A DNA stretch of 64,000 bases, from positions 2,854,859 through 2,918,858 of the forward strand of contig NZ_LT669941.1 of NCBI RefSeq assembly GCF_900128505.1, written 5' to 3'. The first letter of the stretch is position 1, and every line of letters begins with the position of its first letter. The notes beneath the pieces are model-generated. The model was not told the origin of the DNA. It saw only the letters and a list, made by a program, of their open reading frames with translations, and did no database searches. The stretch is from Parabacteroides timonensis. GTDB taxonomy: Bacteria > Bacteroidota > Bacteroidia > Bacteroidales > Tannerellaceae. The position numbers and the translations under genes were made by a program. Positions 8,967 to 18,315 of this stretch are shown here, piece after piece.

Positions 8967-10196
8967 TTACGCTATCTGCAAACGGTTTACATCTGATTTT
9001 TCAAACTTCTCCTTCGCATACTCCAGTGTTACATGAAGTTTCTTTTTCTTTTCTGAAGGCATGCTGAACATAGCATCCATCATAATAGCTTCAACGATTG
9101 AACGCAAGCCACGTGCACCCAGCTTAAATTCCAAAGCCTTATCTACAATATACTCGTAGACATCCTCATCGAACGACAGCTTGATGGAATCCATTTCAAA
9201 CAATTTTATATATTGTTTGATAATAGAATTCTTCGGTTCTGTCAGAATGCTGCGAAGCGTACTCCGGTCGAGCGGGTTCAGATAAGTCAGAATAGGCAGA
9301 CGGCCAATAATCTCAGGTATCAGTCCGAACGACTTCAGATCGGTCGGCGTAATATACTTCAGGAAATTATTCCGGTCCACCTGAGCTGTATCTTTGCTGG
9401 CCGAATAACCGACAACGCGTGTATTCAGACGCTGTGCGATCTTCTTTTCGATACCGTCGAATGCTCCGCCACAGACAAAGAGGATATTTTTCGTATCTAC
9501 CGCTATCATTTTCTGTTCAGGATGTTTTCTTCCGCCCTGGGGTGGTACGTTGACGATCGAACCTTCCAGTAATTTCAATAACCCCTGCTGTACTCCTTCT
9601 CCACTTACATCACGGGTTATGGACGGATTATCACTTTTCCGTGCAATCTTATCTATCTCATCAATAAAAACGATCCCTCTTTGGGCTGCGTCTACATCAT
9701 AATCAGCAGCCTGTAACAGGCGGGTCAGGATACTTTCGATATCTTCTCCCACATAACCGGCTTCAGTCAGCACCGTCGCATCCACGATTGCAAACGGGAC
9801 ATGCAATAACTTTGCAATCGTCCGCGCCAGCAAGGTTTTACCTGTACCGGTGGCTCCGACCATAATTATATTAGACTTCTCGATCTCCACATCATCCGAG
9901 GTAACTTTCTGAAGCAACCGTTTGTAATGGTTATAAACCGAAACGGAAAGATAACGTTTTGCGTCATCCTGACCAATTACATATTGATCCAGAAAAGCTT
10001 TTATGTCCTCAGGTTTCGGTAGTTCTGTCTGCTCAAGTCCTAAAGCACTTTTCTTTGCAGGTTGTTGCTCTTTTACAATTTCGTACGCTTGCTGTGCACA
10101 CTCATCACAGATAGCACCGGATATTCCATTAATCAGCATGTTAACGTCCCGACTGCTCCGTCCGCAAAACGTACAAAAGTCGCCTGTTTTGGCCAT
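8967..10196 (-). CDS. clpX: ATP-dependent Clp protease ATP-binding subunit ClpX
   Basis: ClpX unfolds tagged substrates and feeds them to ClpP. The N-terminal zinc finger (CTFC...CDEC), Walker A GATGTGKT, Walker B FIDEIDKIARKSDN, the arginine/sensor segments and the IGF-type loop region are all recognisable, and 409 residues is the normal length. I start it at the ATG at 10194-10196 (MAKTGDFCTFCG). A longer frame to 10232 exists, but its start lies inside the clpP terminator hairpin and lacks homology. clpP is 63 bases upstream and recQ 30 bases downstream. Confidence 0.97.
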   Translation of the reverse strand: MAKTGDFCTFCGRSSRDVNMLINGISGAICDECAQQAYEIVKEQQPAKKSALGLEQTELPKPEDIKAFLDQYVIGQDDAKRYLSVSVYNHYKRLLQKVTSDDVEIEKSNIIMVGATGTGKTLLARTIAKLLHVPFAIVDATVLTEAGYVGEDIESILTRLLQAADYDVDAAQRGIVFIDEIDKIARKSDNPSITRDVSGEGVQQGLLKLLEGSIVNVPPQGGRKHPEQKMIAVDTKNILFVCGGAFDGIEKKIAQRLNTRVVGYSASKDTAQVDRNNFLKYITPTDLKSFGLIPEIIGRLPILTYLNPLDRSTLRSILTEPKNSIIKQYIKLFEMDSIKLSFDEDVYEYIVDKALEFKLGARGLRSIVEAIMMDAMFSMPSEKKKKLHVTLEYAKEKFEKSDVNRLQIA

Positions 10197-10221
10197 AGAA
10201 TATTTGTTTTTTTGGATTGTC

Positions 10222-10250
10222 AAAAAAGACAAGGCATAAAAGCCTTGTCT
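10222..10250 (-). terminator. Intrinsic terminator between clpP and clpX
   Basis: A perfect 9-bp stem (AGACAAGGC / GCCTTGTCT, positions 10227-10235 and 10242-10250) with a 6-base loop is followed on the minus strand by a run of six T (complement of 10222-10227). It begins 10 bases after the clpP stop codon and ends 26 bases before the clpX ATG. Transcription from the clpP promoter must therefore read through it to express clpX. Confidence 0.85.
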
Positions 10251-10259
10251 ATGTTTTTG

Positions 10260-10931
10260 TTATTTCTTCTTTTCACGGACCAGGATTTCATCTACCATAC
10301 CATAAGCTTTCGCTTCTTCGGCAGTCATCCAGTAGTCGCGATCGCTATCACGCTCTACTTCTTCGTAAGGTTTACCCGAATGGTCAGAAATAATAGTGTA
10401 CAGCTCCTTCTTCACTTTCAGGATTTCACGAGCTGTGATCTCGATATCCGAAGCCTGTCCCTGTACACCGCCCAGAGGTTGGTGAATCATCACACGTGAA
10501 TGCGGAAGGGCCATACGTTTGCCTTTTGTACCGGCAACCAGCAATACCGCAGCAAAAGAAGCTGCCATACCTGTACAGATTGTAGACACATCGCATCCGA
10601 TAAACTGCATGGTATCGTAAATACCATAACCTGCATAAACGGAGCCACCCGGTGAATTAATATATATAGATATATCTTTGCCGGGATCGCTTGAATCCAG
10701 ATATAATAATTGCGCCTGGATCACATTGGCCGAATAGTCGTCGACCTGTGTTCCCAGGAAGATGATGCGGTCCATCATCAGACGGGAAAATACGTCCATC
10801 TGCGCAACATTCAGCTGACGTTCTTCGATAATTGTCGGAGAAATATAACTGCTGGTGATATTCATATAACTATCCAGCGCATTACCGTTCATCCGCAAAT
10901 GTTTCGTTGCATACTTTCTAAAATCGTCCAT
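10260..10931 (-). CDS. clpP: ATP-dependent Clp protease proteolytic subunit ClpP
   Basis: ClpP is the barrel-shaped serine peptidase of the ClpXP machine. The catalytic triad is visible: Ser in GMAASFAAVLL, His in MIHQPLGG, and Asp in the DSDRDYWM segment. INSPGGSVYAGYGIYDTM is the standard substrate-groove motif. At 223 residues it carries a longer N-terminal extension than E. coli ClpP, as is usual in Bacteroidetes. It has its own promoter (10998-11030) and a terminator directly downstream, and lies between tig and clpX, the common bacterial tig-clpP-clpX order. Confidence 0.97.
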   Translation of the reverse strand: MDDFRKYATKHLRMNGNALDSYMNITSSYISPTIIEERQLNVAQMDVFSRLMMDRIIFLGTQVDDYSANVIQAQLLYLDSSDPGKDISIYINSPGGSVYAGYGIYDTMQFIGCDVSTICTGMAASFAAVLLVAGTKGKRMALPHSRVMIHQPLGGVQGQASDIEITAREILKVKKELYTIISDHSGKPYEEVERDSDRDYWMTAEEAKAYGMVDEILVREKKK

Positions 10932-10997
10932 AATCTATTATTTTTATATTACCGGAAGTCATAAAAAAAGGGATTCCCCTCTGACTTATCGGAATAA

Positions 10998-11030
10998 CAA
11001 AGTTATAAATAAATTTCTGAAAGAAACAAC
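10998..11030 (-). promoter_or_regulatory. clpP promoter (GTTG-21-TAACTTTG)
   Basis: The minus strand has a perfect -7 box TAACTTTG (complement of 10998-11005), a 21-base spacer and GTTG (complement of 11027-11030). Predicted transcription would start about 60 bases upstream of the clpP ATG. Confidence 0.7.
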
Positions 11031-11120
11031 TTATTTGCTATCCGGTAAGAGTTTTTTTAGAGAGAAAACCCTTTTTCTTGTTAAAACCTTAGTGTTTACT
11101 ATGGTTTCGGAAGGATAATA

Positions 11121-12473
11121 TTATTCAAAGAGTTTGTTGAATTCGTCAGCTGAAACTTCTTTTACATCCAGTTCCACCTGTCCTTTCAACCATGCAGCCA
11201 GTTTTTCTTCTACCGCGCGGTCGATGATATTCTGCAAAGTCTGCTTATTTTTCAACATATCTTTTGCATAGTTAGCCAATACGTCTTCAGGAACAGAAAG
11301 CATACCGTACTGTGCAAACTGAGCTTGTGCTACACGTTTTGCGAAGTTTTCGATGTCTGCATCTTCCACCTTCAGGTTGTTTGTCTTCACCAGATTTTCT
11401 TTGATCAACTGATATTTCAGGTCTTCGATGATCTTTGGGAAATCTTCTTCTACCTTTTCAGCTGTAGTATTTTCGTTTGCAGCTACCAACCAGCGTTTCA
11501 GCATATCGTCGGCAAACTTCAATTCGCCAGCTTTCTGAACCAAAACTTCGCGTGCATCCAACAGGAATTTATAGTCACTCTGAGGAGTGAACTGGTCTGC
11601 CAATGCTTCTTTGATCTTGTTCTTGAATTCTTCTTCGCTGTTCACAACGCCTTCACCAAATACTTTATCGAACAAATCCTGGTTCAGTTCAGCTTTCTTG
11701 TGACGGGTAATTTCTGTAATTTCAAAGCTGAAATCGCTAGTGATACCGGCAACAGCTTCTTTGTCGACTTTCAGGAATGAAGCGATTTCAGCTTCAGCAC
11801 CTTCATAAGCCTTGTTCGGGTTGAATATGATTACAGAGTTAACTTTAGCACCTACGAATTTAGCTTTTTCAGCTTCATCCTTCATATATGCCGGCATCAG
11901 TACAGCGTCTTCAACAACGATACCGCCTTCTTTCGGAGAACCGTTTTCAAGTTCGGCAACAGTACCTTTAACCATATCTTTTTCTTCCACTTCGTCTACT
12001 TTGTCATAAGTACCGAAATTAGATGTATAAGCATCGACCTGCTGACCCATCATTTCTTCATCGATATCGACCTGATAGTAGGGAAGCTTGTCATTTTTGC
12101 TCAGTTCGATATTGATTTCGGGAGCAATAGCTACATCGAAACAGAATTCGAAATCTTCCTGTGTATCAAAATTAATAGGCTGTTGTTCTGATTCGTTAGG
12201 CATCGGTTCACCTAATATATTCAATTTGCTTTCGTGGATATAGTTGTACAGCTTATCAGAAACCAACTTGTTTACTTCTTCAGCCAGTACATGTTTTCCA
12301 TACATCTTCTTTACCATACCCATCGGCACCATTCCCTTACGGAAACCCGGTACATTTGCTTTCTGACGGAAGTTGCGCAGGCTCTTTTCAACCTGTTCAG
12401 CGTAGTCAGCCTTCACTATTTCTAATTTCACAATACCGCTTACGGCATCAATGTTCTTAAGCGAAACGTTCAT
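11121..12473 (-). CDS. tig: Trigger factor (ribosome-associated chaperone)
   Basis: Trigger factor binds the ribosome exit site and chaperones nascent chains. The N-terminal ribosome-binding signature is present near residue 45 (FRQKANVPGFRKGMVPMGMV), and the middle (FKBP-like) and helical C-terminal regions follow. At 450 residues it is normal for the Bacteroidetes branch, which has a strongly diverged PPIase domain. Overall composition is acidic and helical. It has a strong promoter (12519-12550) and heads the tig-clpP-clpX-recQ block, although clpP also has its own promoter. Confidence 0.95.
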   Translation of the reverse strand: MNVSLKNIDAVSGIVKLEIVKADYAEQVEKSLRNFRQKANVPGFRKGMVPMGMVKKMYGKHVLAEEVNKLVSDKLYNYIHESKLNILGEPMPNESEQQPINFDTQEDFEFCFDVAIAPEINIELSKNDKLPYYQVDIDEEMMGQQVDAYTSNFGTYDKVDEVEEKDMVKGTVAELENGSPKEGGIVVEDAVLMPAYMKDEAEKAKFVGAKVNSVIIFNPNKAYEGAEAEIASFLKVDKEAVAGITSDFSFEITEITRHKKAELNQDLFDKVFGEGVVNSEEEFKNKIKEALADQFTPQSDYKFLLDAREVLVQKAGELKFADDMLKRWLVAANENTTAEKVEEDFPKIIEDLKYQLIKENLVKTNNLKVEDADIENFAKRVAQAQFAQYGMLSVPEDVLANYAKDMLKNKQTLQNIIDRAVEEKLAAWLKGQVELDVKEVSADEFNKLFE

Positions 12474-12518
12474 TCTGAATGATTTATTTAATTAATAGTC
12501 GTATCGAATTTTAGGCTG

Positions 12519-12550
12519 CAAAATTAGAGTTATTCTTTTAATCTCGCAAA
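12519..12550 (-). promoter_or_regulatory. tig promoter (TTTG-20-TAATTTTG)
   Basis: This is a textbook Bacteroidetes promoter on the minus strand: TTTG (complement of 12547-12550), exactly 20 bases, then TAATTTTG (complement of 12519-12526). Transcription would start near 12512, about 40 bases upstream of the tig ATG. Confidence 0.85.
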
Positions 12551-12798
12551 TTGTTTACCTAAATTGTTATAAGTAAGACTAATTTAGACACATATTATTT
12601 TTTTTATCGCAAAATGTTGTTTATCTAAAATTATTGTATTCCTTTGTAAAGTGAAAGGGGATTTACCTTGAACGTAAATAACATTGTTTTTTATTTCTTC
12701 ATTTACATGTTACTTGTTGATTTATCTCTCACTGTTACGAAATTCCGGTTTACTACTTTCATAAGTAACAATTTTATTTTTTAATTATTTCTATTTTT
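12551..12798 (+). other. AT-rich 5' region of the RRM gene
   Basis: This gap between the divergent tig and RRM genes is very AT-rich. A TTTGTAAAG segment near 12653 is close to a -7 box on the plus strand but has the wrong spacing to TA, so I do not assign a promoter. The long AT-rich leader before the RRM gene is what many cold- or growth-regulated RNA-binding protein genes have, but no structure was resolved by eye. Confidence 0.35.
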
Positions 12799-13044
12799 AT
12801 GAACATTTACATTGGTAACCTGAACTATCGTGTTCGGGAAGAAGATTTGAAACAAGTAATGGAAGAATACGGTGTTGTAGATTCTGTAAAGATCATCATC
12901 GACCGTGAAACCGGAAAATCTAAAGGTTTTGCATTCGTAGAAATGCCGGACGATGCCGCTGCGAAGAAGGCTATCGCCGAATTGAACGAAGCAGAATATG
13001 AAGGCCGCCAGATGGTAGTAAAAGAAGCCAGACCAAGAATGTAA
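12799..13044 (+). CDS. Small RNA-binding protein with one RRM domain
   Basis: The 81-residue protein is essentially a single RNA recognition motif. RNP2 is IYIGNLNY at residues 3-10 and RNP1 is KGFAFVEM at about 42-49. Such single-RRM proteins are abundant RNA chaperones in Bacteroidetes, which generally lack Hfq, and they act in the cytoplasm on many transcripts. It is monocistronic with its own terminator at 13067-13101 and a long AT-rich leader. The specific targets are unknown. Confidence 0.93.
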   Translation: MNIYIGNLNYRVREEDLKQVMEEYGVVDSVKIIIDRETGKSKGFAFVEMPDDAAAKKAIAELNEAEYEGRQMVVKEARPRM

Positions 13045-13066
13045 TCTGCAACTTCCTGGAAGAAAT

Positions 13067-13101
13067 AAAAAACTTCTGCTATCTTTGGCAGAAGTTTTTT
13101 T
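13067..13101 (+). terminator. Terminator after the RRM gene
   Basis: The stem AAAAAACTTCTGC / GCAGAAGTTTTTT (about 13068-13076 and 13088-13100) with a short loop ends in a T run, 23 bases past the RRM stop codon. Confidence 0.85.
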
Positions 13102-13113
13102 ATAACTGTATCT

Positions 13114-14001
13114 ATGAAATTAAAAGGTATATATGCCGGAAAGCCGGCGACGTTTCAATTATTACTCCTGTTACTCTGTCTTTTACTCGGAGGAATCTTT
13201 TCATCTTTGATCGGAACGGGAGGTTTTTACCTGTTGTACGGCACGTACAGCAATCCCATGCAACATCCGGAAGCCATGCGGCTGATGCAATTGATCTCTG
13301 CCATTGGAACATTTTTATTTCCTCCACTCGCGGTAGCCTGGCTATGTAGCCTGGATCCGAAGGAATATCTGTGGATAAAAAAAAGTCCGTCTAACAAAAT
13401 TCTGCTCCTGGTATTTGCCAGCATGTTCCTGATATCGCCGGCCATCTCCCTGACCGCTCTTTTGAATAAACAAATGGTTCTCCCCTCTTTTATGGCTCCG
13501 GTCGAAAACTGGATGAAAGCGCAGGAAGCACTTGCCGAACAACTGACCAATACACTTTTAGCTGGCGACGGCCTGATGAATATCTTAGCCAACCTGTTGG
13601 TTATCGCCGCCGTGGCCGGTATTACGGAAGAATTCCTATTCCGTGGTGCTCTGCAACGGATTATTGGAAAATGGACGTCGAACCATCACATTGTTATATG
13701 GACTGCCGCAATTATATTCAGTGCTTTCCATATGCAGTTCTATGGTTTCCTGCCCCGCATGTTGCTGGGGGCTTATTTTGGATACCTGTTATATTGGAGT
13801 AGAAATATATGGATTCCGGTTTTCGCACATTTTGTCAATAACGCTTTTGCCGTCATCAGCATGTCGGATGCGCGCCTGAAAGAGAACGAATTTATCACGG
13901 GCGAGATTTCAGATACAAACCTGTTGCCGTACTCAACACTGGCAGTCGTAACCTTATTGTTATTCTACCTTTGTATCCAACAAATCAGAAGAATGCTCTA
14001 A
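13114..14001 (+). CDS. CPBP family intramembrane metalloprotease
   Basis: This 295-residue membrane protein has about eight hydrophobic segments and the three CPBP/ABI motifs. These are EEFLFRG near residue 170, the FSAFHMQFYGFLPRML segment near 205 (His ligand), and FAHFVNNAFAV near 245. The family comprises CAAX-type or bacteriocin-processing/immunity proteases in the inner membrane; here the substrate is unknown. It converges on lptB and overlaps its stop by four bases, so the two are unlikely to be cotranscribed. Confidence 0.9.
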   Translation: MKLKGIYAGKPATFQLLLLLLCLLLGGIFSSLIGTGGFYLLYGTYSNPMQHPEAMRLMQLISAIGTFLFPPLAVAWLCSLDPKEYLWIKKSPSNKILLLVFASMFLISPAISLTALLNKQMVLPSFMAPVENWMKAQEALAEQLTNTLLAGDGLMNILANLLVIAAVAGITEEFLFRGALQRIIGKWTSNHHIVIWTAAIIFSAFHMQFYGFLPRMLLGAYFGYLLYWSRNIWIPVFAHFVNNAFAVISMSDARLKENEFITGEISDTNLLPYSTLAVVTLLLFYLCIQQIRRML

Positions 14002-14750
14002 AGATCCTTCTTTCTTAATACGAAGTCTTTACCCAGGTACTTTTCACGTACGATCTCATTTTCAGCCAACTGTTCCGCTGTGCCCTGGAAAAGCACCTTT
14101 CCTTCGAACAAGAGATAAGCACGGTCGCAGATACTGAGGGTTTCGTATACGTTATGGTCGGTAATGAGGATACCGATATTCTTATGTTTCAGCTTGGCCA
14201 CAATCGTCTGGATGTCCTGTACGGCAATCGGGTCTACACCGGCAAACGGTTCATCGAGCATGATAAACTTTGGGTCGATAGCCAGACAGCGGGCGATCTC
14301 AGCACGACGACGCTCACCTCCGGACAGCTGGTCCCCCAGGTTCTTCCTTACCTTATGTAAGCCGAATTCAGCGATCAGGCTCTCCAGCTTCTCCTTCTGG
14401 TATTCGGGAGTAGTATCCGTCATTTCCAATACGGAGCGGATATTATCCTCCACGGTCATCTTACGGAAGATGGAAGCTTCCTGAGCCAGATAACCGATAC
14501 CGTTGCGGGCACGTTTATAGACGGGAAACTTCGTAATTTCCATATCATTCAAGAATATCTTCCCCTCATTAGGAGTTACCAGCCCTACAGTCATATAGAA
14601 TGTAGTCGTTTTTCCCGCCCCGTTGGGACCGAGCAATCCTACAATCTCACCTTGCTTCACATTAATGGAAACATGGTTTACCACCGTACGTGTTCTATAT
14701 TTCTTCACCAGGTCCTCCGTGCGGAGCACCATCTGTTGTTCGTCTGCCAT
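13998..14750 (-). CDS. lptB: LPS export ABC transporter ATP-binding protein LptB
   Basis: LptB powers lipopolysaccharide extraction from the inner membrane by LptFG. The 250-residue ATPase has Walker A GPNGAGKTT, the signature LSGGERRRAEIARCL, Walker B FIMLDEPFAGVDP and the switch histidine in LITDHNVYETL. AGVDPIAVQDIQ is typical of LptB rather than of branched-chain amino-acid ATPases. The only LPS-transport-like neighbour is the OstA-like gene at the left edge. The gene stands alone on the minus strand. Confidence 0.95.
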   Translation of the reverse strand: MADEQQMVLRTEDLVKKYRTRTVVNHVSINVKQGEIVGLLGPNGAGKTTTFYMTVGLVTPNEGKIFLNDMEITKFPVYKRARNGIGYLAQEASIFRKMTVEDNIRSVLEMTDTTPEYQKEKLESLIAEFGLHKVRKNLGDQLSGGERRRAEIARCLAIDPKFIMLDEPFAGVDPIAVQDIQTIVAKLKHKNIGILITDHNVYETLSICDRAYLLFEGKVLFQGTAEQLAENEIVREKYLGKDFVLRKKDL

Positions 14751-14846
14751 ATCCTAATTATTTACGGGTACAAAGAAACGCAATTAATTAGTTTTCCACA
14801 ATACTATTATCATTTCTTAATCTCCACGACAATCATTACAGGGATT

Positions 14847-16013
14847 TCATTTCTTATGCTTTATCAACATGATTACCGGATTATCCTCCTCGCCCAATTT
14901 TGAGGCAATATCTTTTAGCTTACCTTTTAAGCGTCCTCCTTTATAATCCTTAATAAGCTCCCATGCCTCTAAATATTGACAAGATGGTATTTCTCCATTC
15001 AAAGGCTCTGATTTCAAGAAAGCTTCTTTATCATAGGTGTAATCACTATTATACACTTTATATCGGAATAGCGTATTTTCTTGTTTATCATATACTATAT
15101 CAGTAGATGAGAATGGTAATACTTTCTCTACTACTTCCATAAAATAGTACCGATCTGTAAGCAAGCTCAACAATAGAAATTTTTCCGGATTCATAGATTG
15201 AACAGATGGAGTCCTTACAATAAAAGGCTTCATCGTATGGTTTGCGGAATACTTGTACAATGTATCTGCAGAAAGCTCTGTCAGTATATAATTATCAAAA
15301 TAAGGTATTATAGGATAAACAGATGGAGGCATGTAAACAAAAAAGTTCCCATCTTTATCCCTCGGAGTCCTTACCACAATTGTTTTCTTCCCTTTAAATG
15401 GAATTTGGAGTTCTTGGGTAATAACACCATCCTGTTTCGAGATGAACATAAATGACTGACCAGTATAAGATTCAGTAAAATTATTCTCATTTAAGACATC
15501 ATGACAAATGAAATTGTTTTGGTCAAAATTGTATATTTCACCAAACAAAAAATCTCCTTTTAGCGAGATCTTTCGTTTAAAGTTCCCTTTCAGATCATAC
15601 ACTAATATTTTTTTCGCATACATATCGTTAACAAACATTTCAGCCTTATCTTCATCTAAGATTATCTGTACAAAGCTTGTATATTCTTCACCACCCTGTC
15701 CTTTATGGTTTATCTTTTTCAATGCTTTTCCTTTCCGATCGAAGATAAAAATATTTCCATCACGTCCTCCTATCCTGTTTGTCGCAACTATAACATCCTT
15801 ACCTACAGCTTGGATATTCCCTTGACAAAGAAATTCATCATTCGTCTCCAACGGAATATATTCCACATCCATAAAATCCTGAAGAATCAGTTTTTTCTGA
15901 GGATAATTTGCTGTGACATCAACCGTGATGCAATCATCTGTTGACTGCTTACTCTCTCCACATCCTGCCATTAACAGCAGGACAAAGAATAATATTGAAT
16001 CTACACTTCTCAT
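14847..16013 (-). CDS. 6-bladed beta-propeller lipoprotein
   Basis: This 388-residue predicted lipoprotein (lipobox LLLMAGC) begins its mature part with the family signature NYPQKKLILQDFMDVEYIPL. Repeated blade motifs follow, such as NIFIFDRKGKALKKINHKGQG and KKILVYDLKGNFKRKI. It belongs to the Bacteroidetes 6-bladed beta-propeller family (NHL/PF17170-like). Family members are surface or periplasmic proteins of unknown ligand. It is about 50 bases downstream of a clear paralogue, and both end with a (E)EDNPV segment, suggesting tandem duplication. Confidence 0.85.
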   Translation of the reverse strand: MRSVDSILFFVLLLMAGCGESKQSTDDCITVDVTANYPQKKLILQDFMDVEYIPLETNDEFLCQGNIQAVGKDVIVATNRIGGRDGNIFIFDRKGKALKKINHKGQGGEEYTSFVQIILDEDKAEMFVNDMYAKKILVYDLKGNFKRKISLKGDFLFGEIYNFDQNNFICHDVLNENNFTESYTGQSFMFISKQDGVITQELQIPFKGKKTIVVRTPRDKDGNFFVYMPPSVYPIIPYFDNYILTELSADTLYKYSANHTMKPFIVRTPSVQSMNPEKFLLLSLLTDRYYFMEVVEKVLPFSSTDIVYDKQENTLFRYKVYNSDYTYDKEAFLKSEPLNGEIPSCQYLEAWELIKDYKGGRLKGKLKDIASKLGEEDNPVIMLIKHKK

Positions 16014-16062
16014 ATTTAATTAGATTATAGTTTATACAAAGCCCCTCTTACGAATCAATAAT

Positions 16063-17241
16063 TTACTTGAATTTAAGAATCCTGACCACCGGATTATCGT
16101 CCTCGACAAGTGTCTTCGCAATCTTCGGCCCATTTCCTTTCAATCGTTTTCCTTTATAAGCATCTATCACAGATGATGCCTGAATAAATTCGGCATACAT
16201 ATTCTTTGCGATAGCAGGAGATCCTTCCGGAGACCATCTTCCCTGACTCCAGGCTCTTGTATCGTATTCTGTATCCAAAATCGATACTTTATTTATTTCT
16301 CCGGTTTTAATATCATACATAAATGCAGGAATTTTTCCTCCTATCGAATTAAAATCTAAAAGAAATGTACCTATCAGCAGAAATTTATCAGTTGTTACAA
16401 GGGGGAACCATATATTCCGAGGTTCAGAGGCATGAATTGACGGTGTACGGAGCAATAGAGGGATTAATCCTTCGTTCGGAGATAGTTGGTATAGCGTATC
16501 AGACGATATATCCATAATCATTAAATCTGAACCGTAATGCATATTATGGGGATAAGAAATTCGTAAAGGTCTCCACATATTACCTTCTAATTTTTGAGCA
16601 ATAGCATTTGAATACCTTTTTGGTAAATGGATACCCAATACAGAAATCAAACTCCCATCTTTTTTTGATACAAGACTGTAAGGATCTTTTTTAGTCCTAC
16701 TTTCACGACCTGGTTCTATATTTACATCATCATATATAAGCAGAGATTCATCATCATAATTTAAAATTTTCATATAATGATCAAATCCATTTATTTTCAG
16801 TGTCCGTTTATATTCTCCCTGCAGCGAATAAACTTGAATGAATTGGGAACACACATATATTTCCGCATTCTTTTCATCCAAAATCGTACCATTTTCAATC
16901 CAGTTATATTCCATACCACCTTGTCCTTTATGGTTAAAATGAGAATATAACTTTCCTGTTTTACGATCGAAAACAAAGATATCTCCCCGTCGAACCTCAT
17001 GTACAAGAATATATTTATCCGTAACAGCCGAGAGTTCCGATGATCCGCCTAATAAGACATCATCCGTCGTTTCCAACGGCACATATTCGATATCGGCCAT
17101 ATCCTGAAGACGTAACTTCTTTTGAGGATAGTTCTTAGAAAAATCAAACACCGGTAAATCACCTGCCTTTGATTGTGGGCTGATTACTTGACTACACATT
17201 AAAAAGGAAATGAACAACAAGATAAAATTTTTCTTCTTCAT
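16063..17241 (-). CDS. 6-bladed beta-propeller protein (secreted)
   Basis: This 392-residue paralogue of the downstream gene has the same mature-end signature (NYPQKKLRLQDMADIEYVPL), the HFNHKGQGGMEY blade motif and the C-terminal VEDDNPVVRIL segment. It has a signal peptide (MKKKNFILLFISFLMCSQ), but the cysteine context is a poor lipobox, so it may be periplasmic or processed by signal peptidase I. The two genes are probably one transcription unit. Function unknown; binding of glycans or peptides is only a possibility for this fold. Confidence 0.83.
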   Translation of the reverse strand: MKKKNFILLFISFLMCSQVISPQSKAGDLPVFDFSKNYPQKKLRLQDMADIEYVPLETTDDVLLGGSSELSAVTDKYILVHEVRRGDIFVFDRKTGKLYSHFNHKGQGGMEYNWIENGTILDEKNAEIYVCSQFIQVYSLQGEYKRTLKINGFDHYMKILNYDDESLLIYDDVNIEPGRESRTKKDPYSLVSKKDGSLISVLGIHLPKRYSNAIAQKLEGNMWRPLRISYPHNMHYGSDLMIMDISSDTLYQLSPNEGLIPLLLRTPSIHASEPRNIWFPLVTTDKFLLIGTFLLDFNSIGGKIPAFMYDIKTGEINKVSILDTEYDTRAWSQGRWSPEGSPAIAKNMYAEFIQASSVIDAYKGKRLKGNGPKIAKTLVEDDNPVVRILKFK

Positions 17242-17389
17242 GGTATTTTATTATATTCAGTTAATATTATACTAGCGATAAGAACAAAGTCATTTACCTA
17301 TTGTACAATCACCTCCTTACAAGCTATGACTCTTTTATTTCCGAAAGATACATACTATTCCGAACAATTCGTAAAACAAAGGGTAAAAA

Positions 17390-17839
17390 TTACTTAATCC
17401 TCCATTTTTTCCATAACCAGTAAACAAAAGGAAGCAAAAGCAAAAACAAAACCAATATCCACTTAACATCAGACCTCGGTTCATATTTTACAATCGTATC
17501 TTCAGCCGATATCCCCATATTCATTACACTCTTCGTATCCGCAGTTATCCCTGCAGAAAGCACTTCTGCAGAATCCCTTACGCCCCATTCTTCCATAGCA
17601 TACACAACACGTTCCACATGTTGTTTTCCCGAACTATCCGGTGAAGAAAAAGAAATCTCTTTCAACCGGGAACTACCTCGTAACTGTGTTCCCCGGTTAT
17701 AAAGCAAACAGGATGTATCCAGCCGGGTATACACCATTGAATCCTTATACGCAGAGAACAGCTCTCTACTTCCGGAATTACGTGTTACACAGCCGGATAA
17801 TCCCGCCATAGCCAAAAACAAATAAAGAACGGTTCTCAT
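17390..17839 (-). CDS. Small lipoprotein with C-terminal membrane helix (unimolecular-spanin-like layout)
   Basis: The 149-residue protein starts with a lipoprotein signal ending in GLSGC (Cys at about residue 17) and ends with a strongly hydrophobic helix (WILVLFLLLLPFVYWLWKKW) followed by a basic tail. The roughly 100 residues between have no recognised domain. Attachment at both ends, by a lipid anchor and a transmembrane helix, is the layout of unimolecular spanins, which bridge outer and inner membranes in phage lysis. It overlaps the M15 peptidase gene by four bases. The layout is visible; spanin function is inference. Confidence 0.6.
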   Translation of the reverse strand: MRTVLYLFLAMAGLSGCVTRNSGSRELFSAYKDSMVYTRLDTSCLLYNRGTQLRGSSRLKEISFSSPDSSGKQHVERVVYAMEEWGVRDSAEVLSAGITADTKSVMNMGISAEDTIVKYEPRSDVKWILVLFLLLLPFVYWLWKKWRIK

Positions 17840-18315
17840 TTGATAATCACTTGACGACGGTTCTTTCCCTTTAGCTTCAAAGACAAATGGATGAAATTAC
17901 GGCGACGATAATAAATCACCTGATCGAAATTCAACCCGCTTCTCTGTAAGGCATTAAACAGATAGCAATTATCCAACGTATAAATATCGACAGCCTCTCC
18001 AGTCAAATGTTGTGAATTTTTGATACCACTCACCAAACGGTTCAGTTCCTCGCAACGATACCCGCTATTAATGTGCATACCCTCAGAACAACCGGCATAT
18101 CTTCGAAGTGGCTCTAATAAATTTTTAACCAGATTCCGGATGGCCTTTCGTGCCTCCGGTGTCGGCGTATTTTCCAATCCCCGTTCTACAGCCACTGCAC
18201 TATATATAAACTCTCCCATATAAAAATGGTCACTGATCCAATCCGGATGCTTACTCCTCCAAGCCTGTTTCTGCGCACTCAAAGGACATTCAAATACCAA
18301 CTCTTCATCTTTCAT
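17836..18315 (-). CDS. M15-family peptidase (D-Ala-D-Ala carboxypeptidase/endolysin-like)
   Basis: The 159-residue protein has the M15A zinc site: His103 and Asp110 in SQHLTGEAVDI, and His143 in FIHLSL, after the usual INSGYRCEELN segment at 82-92. M15 enzymes cleave peptidoglycan stem peptides. No signal peptide is present, so on its own it would stay in the cytoplasm, as phage endolysins do until a holin opens the membrane. The gene overlaps the small membrane protein upstream by 11 bases and the lipoprotein downstream by four, so the three are tightly coupled. Confidence 0.85.
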   Translation of the reverse strand: MKDEELVFECPLSAQKQAWRSKHPDWISDHFYMGEFIYSAVAVERGLENTPTPEARKAIRNLVKNLLEPLRRYAGCSEGMHINSGYRCEELNRLVSGIKNSQHLTGEAVDIYTLDNCYLFNALQRSGLNFDQVIYYRRRNFIHLSLKLKGKNRRQVIIK

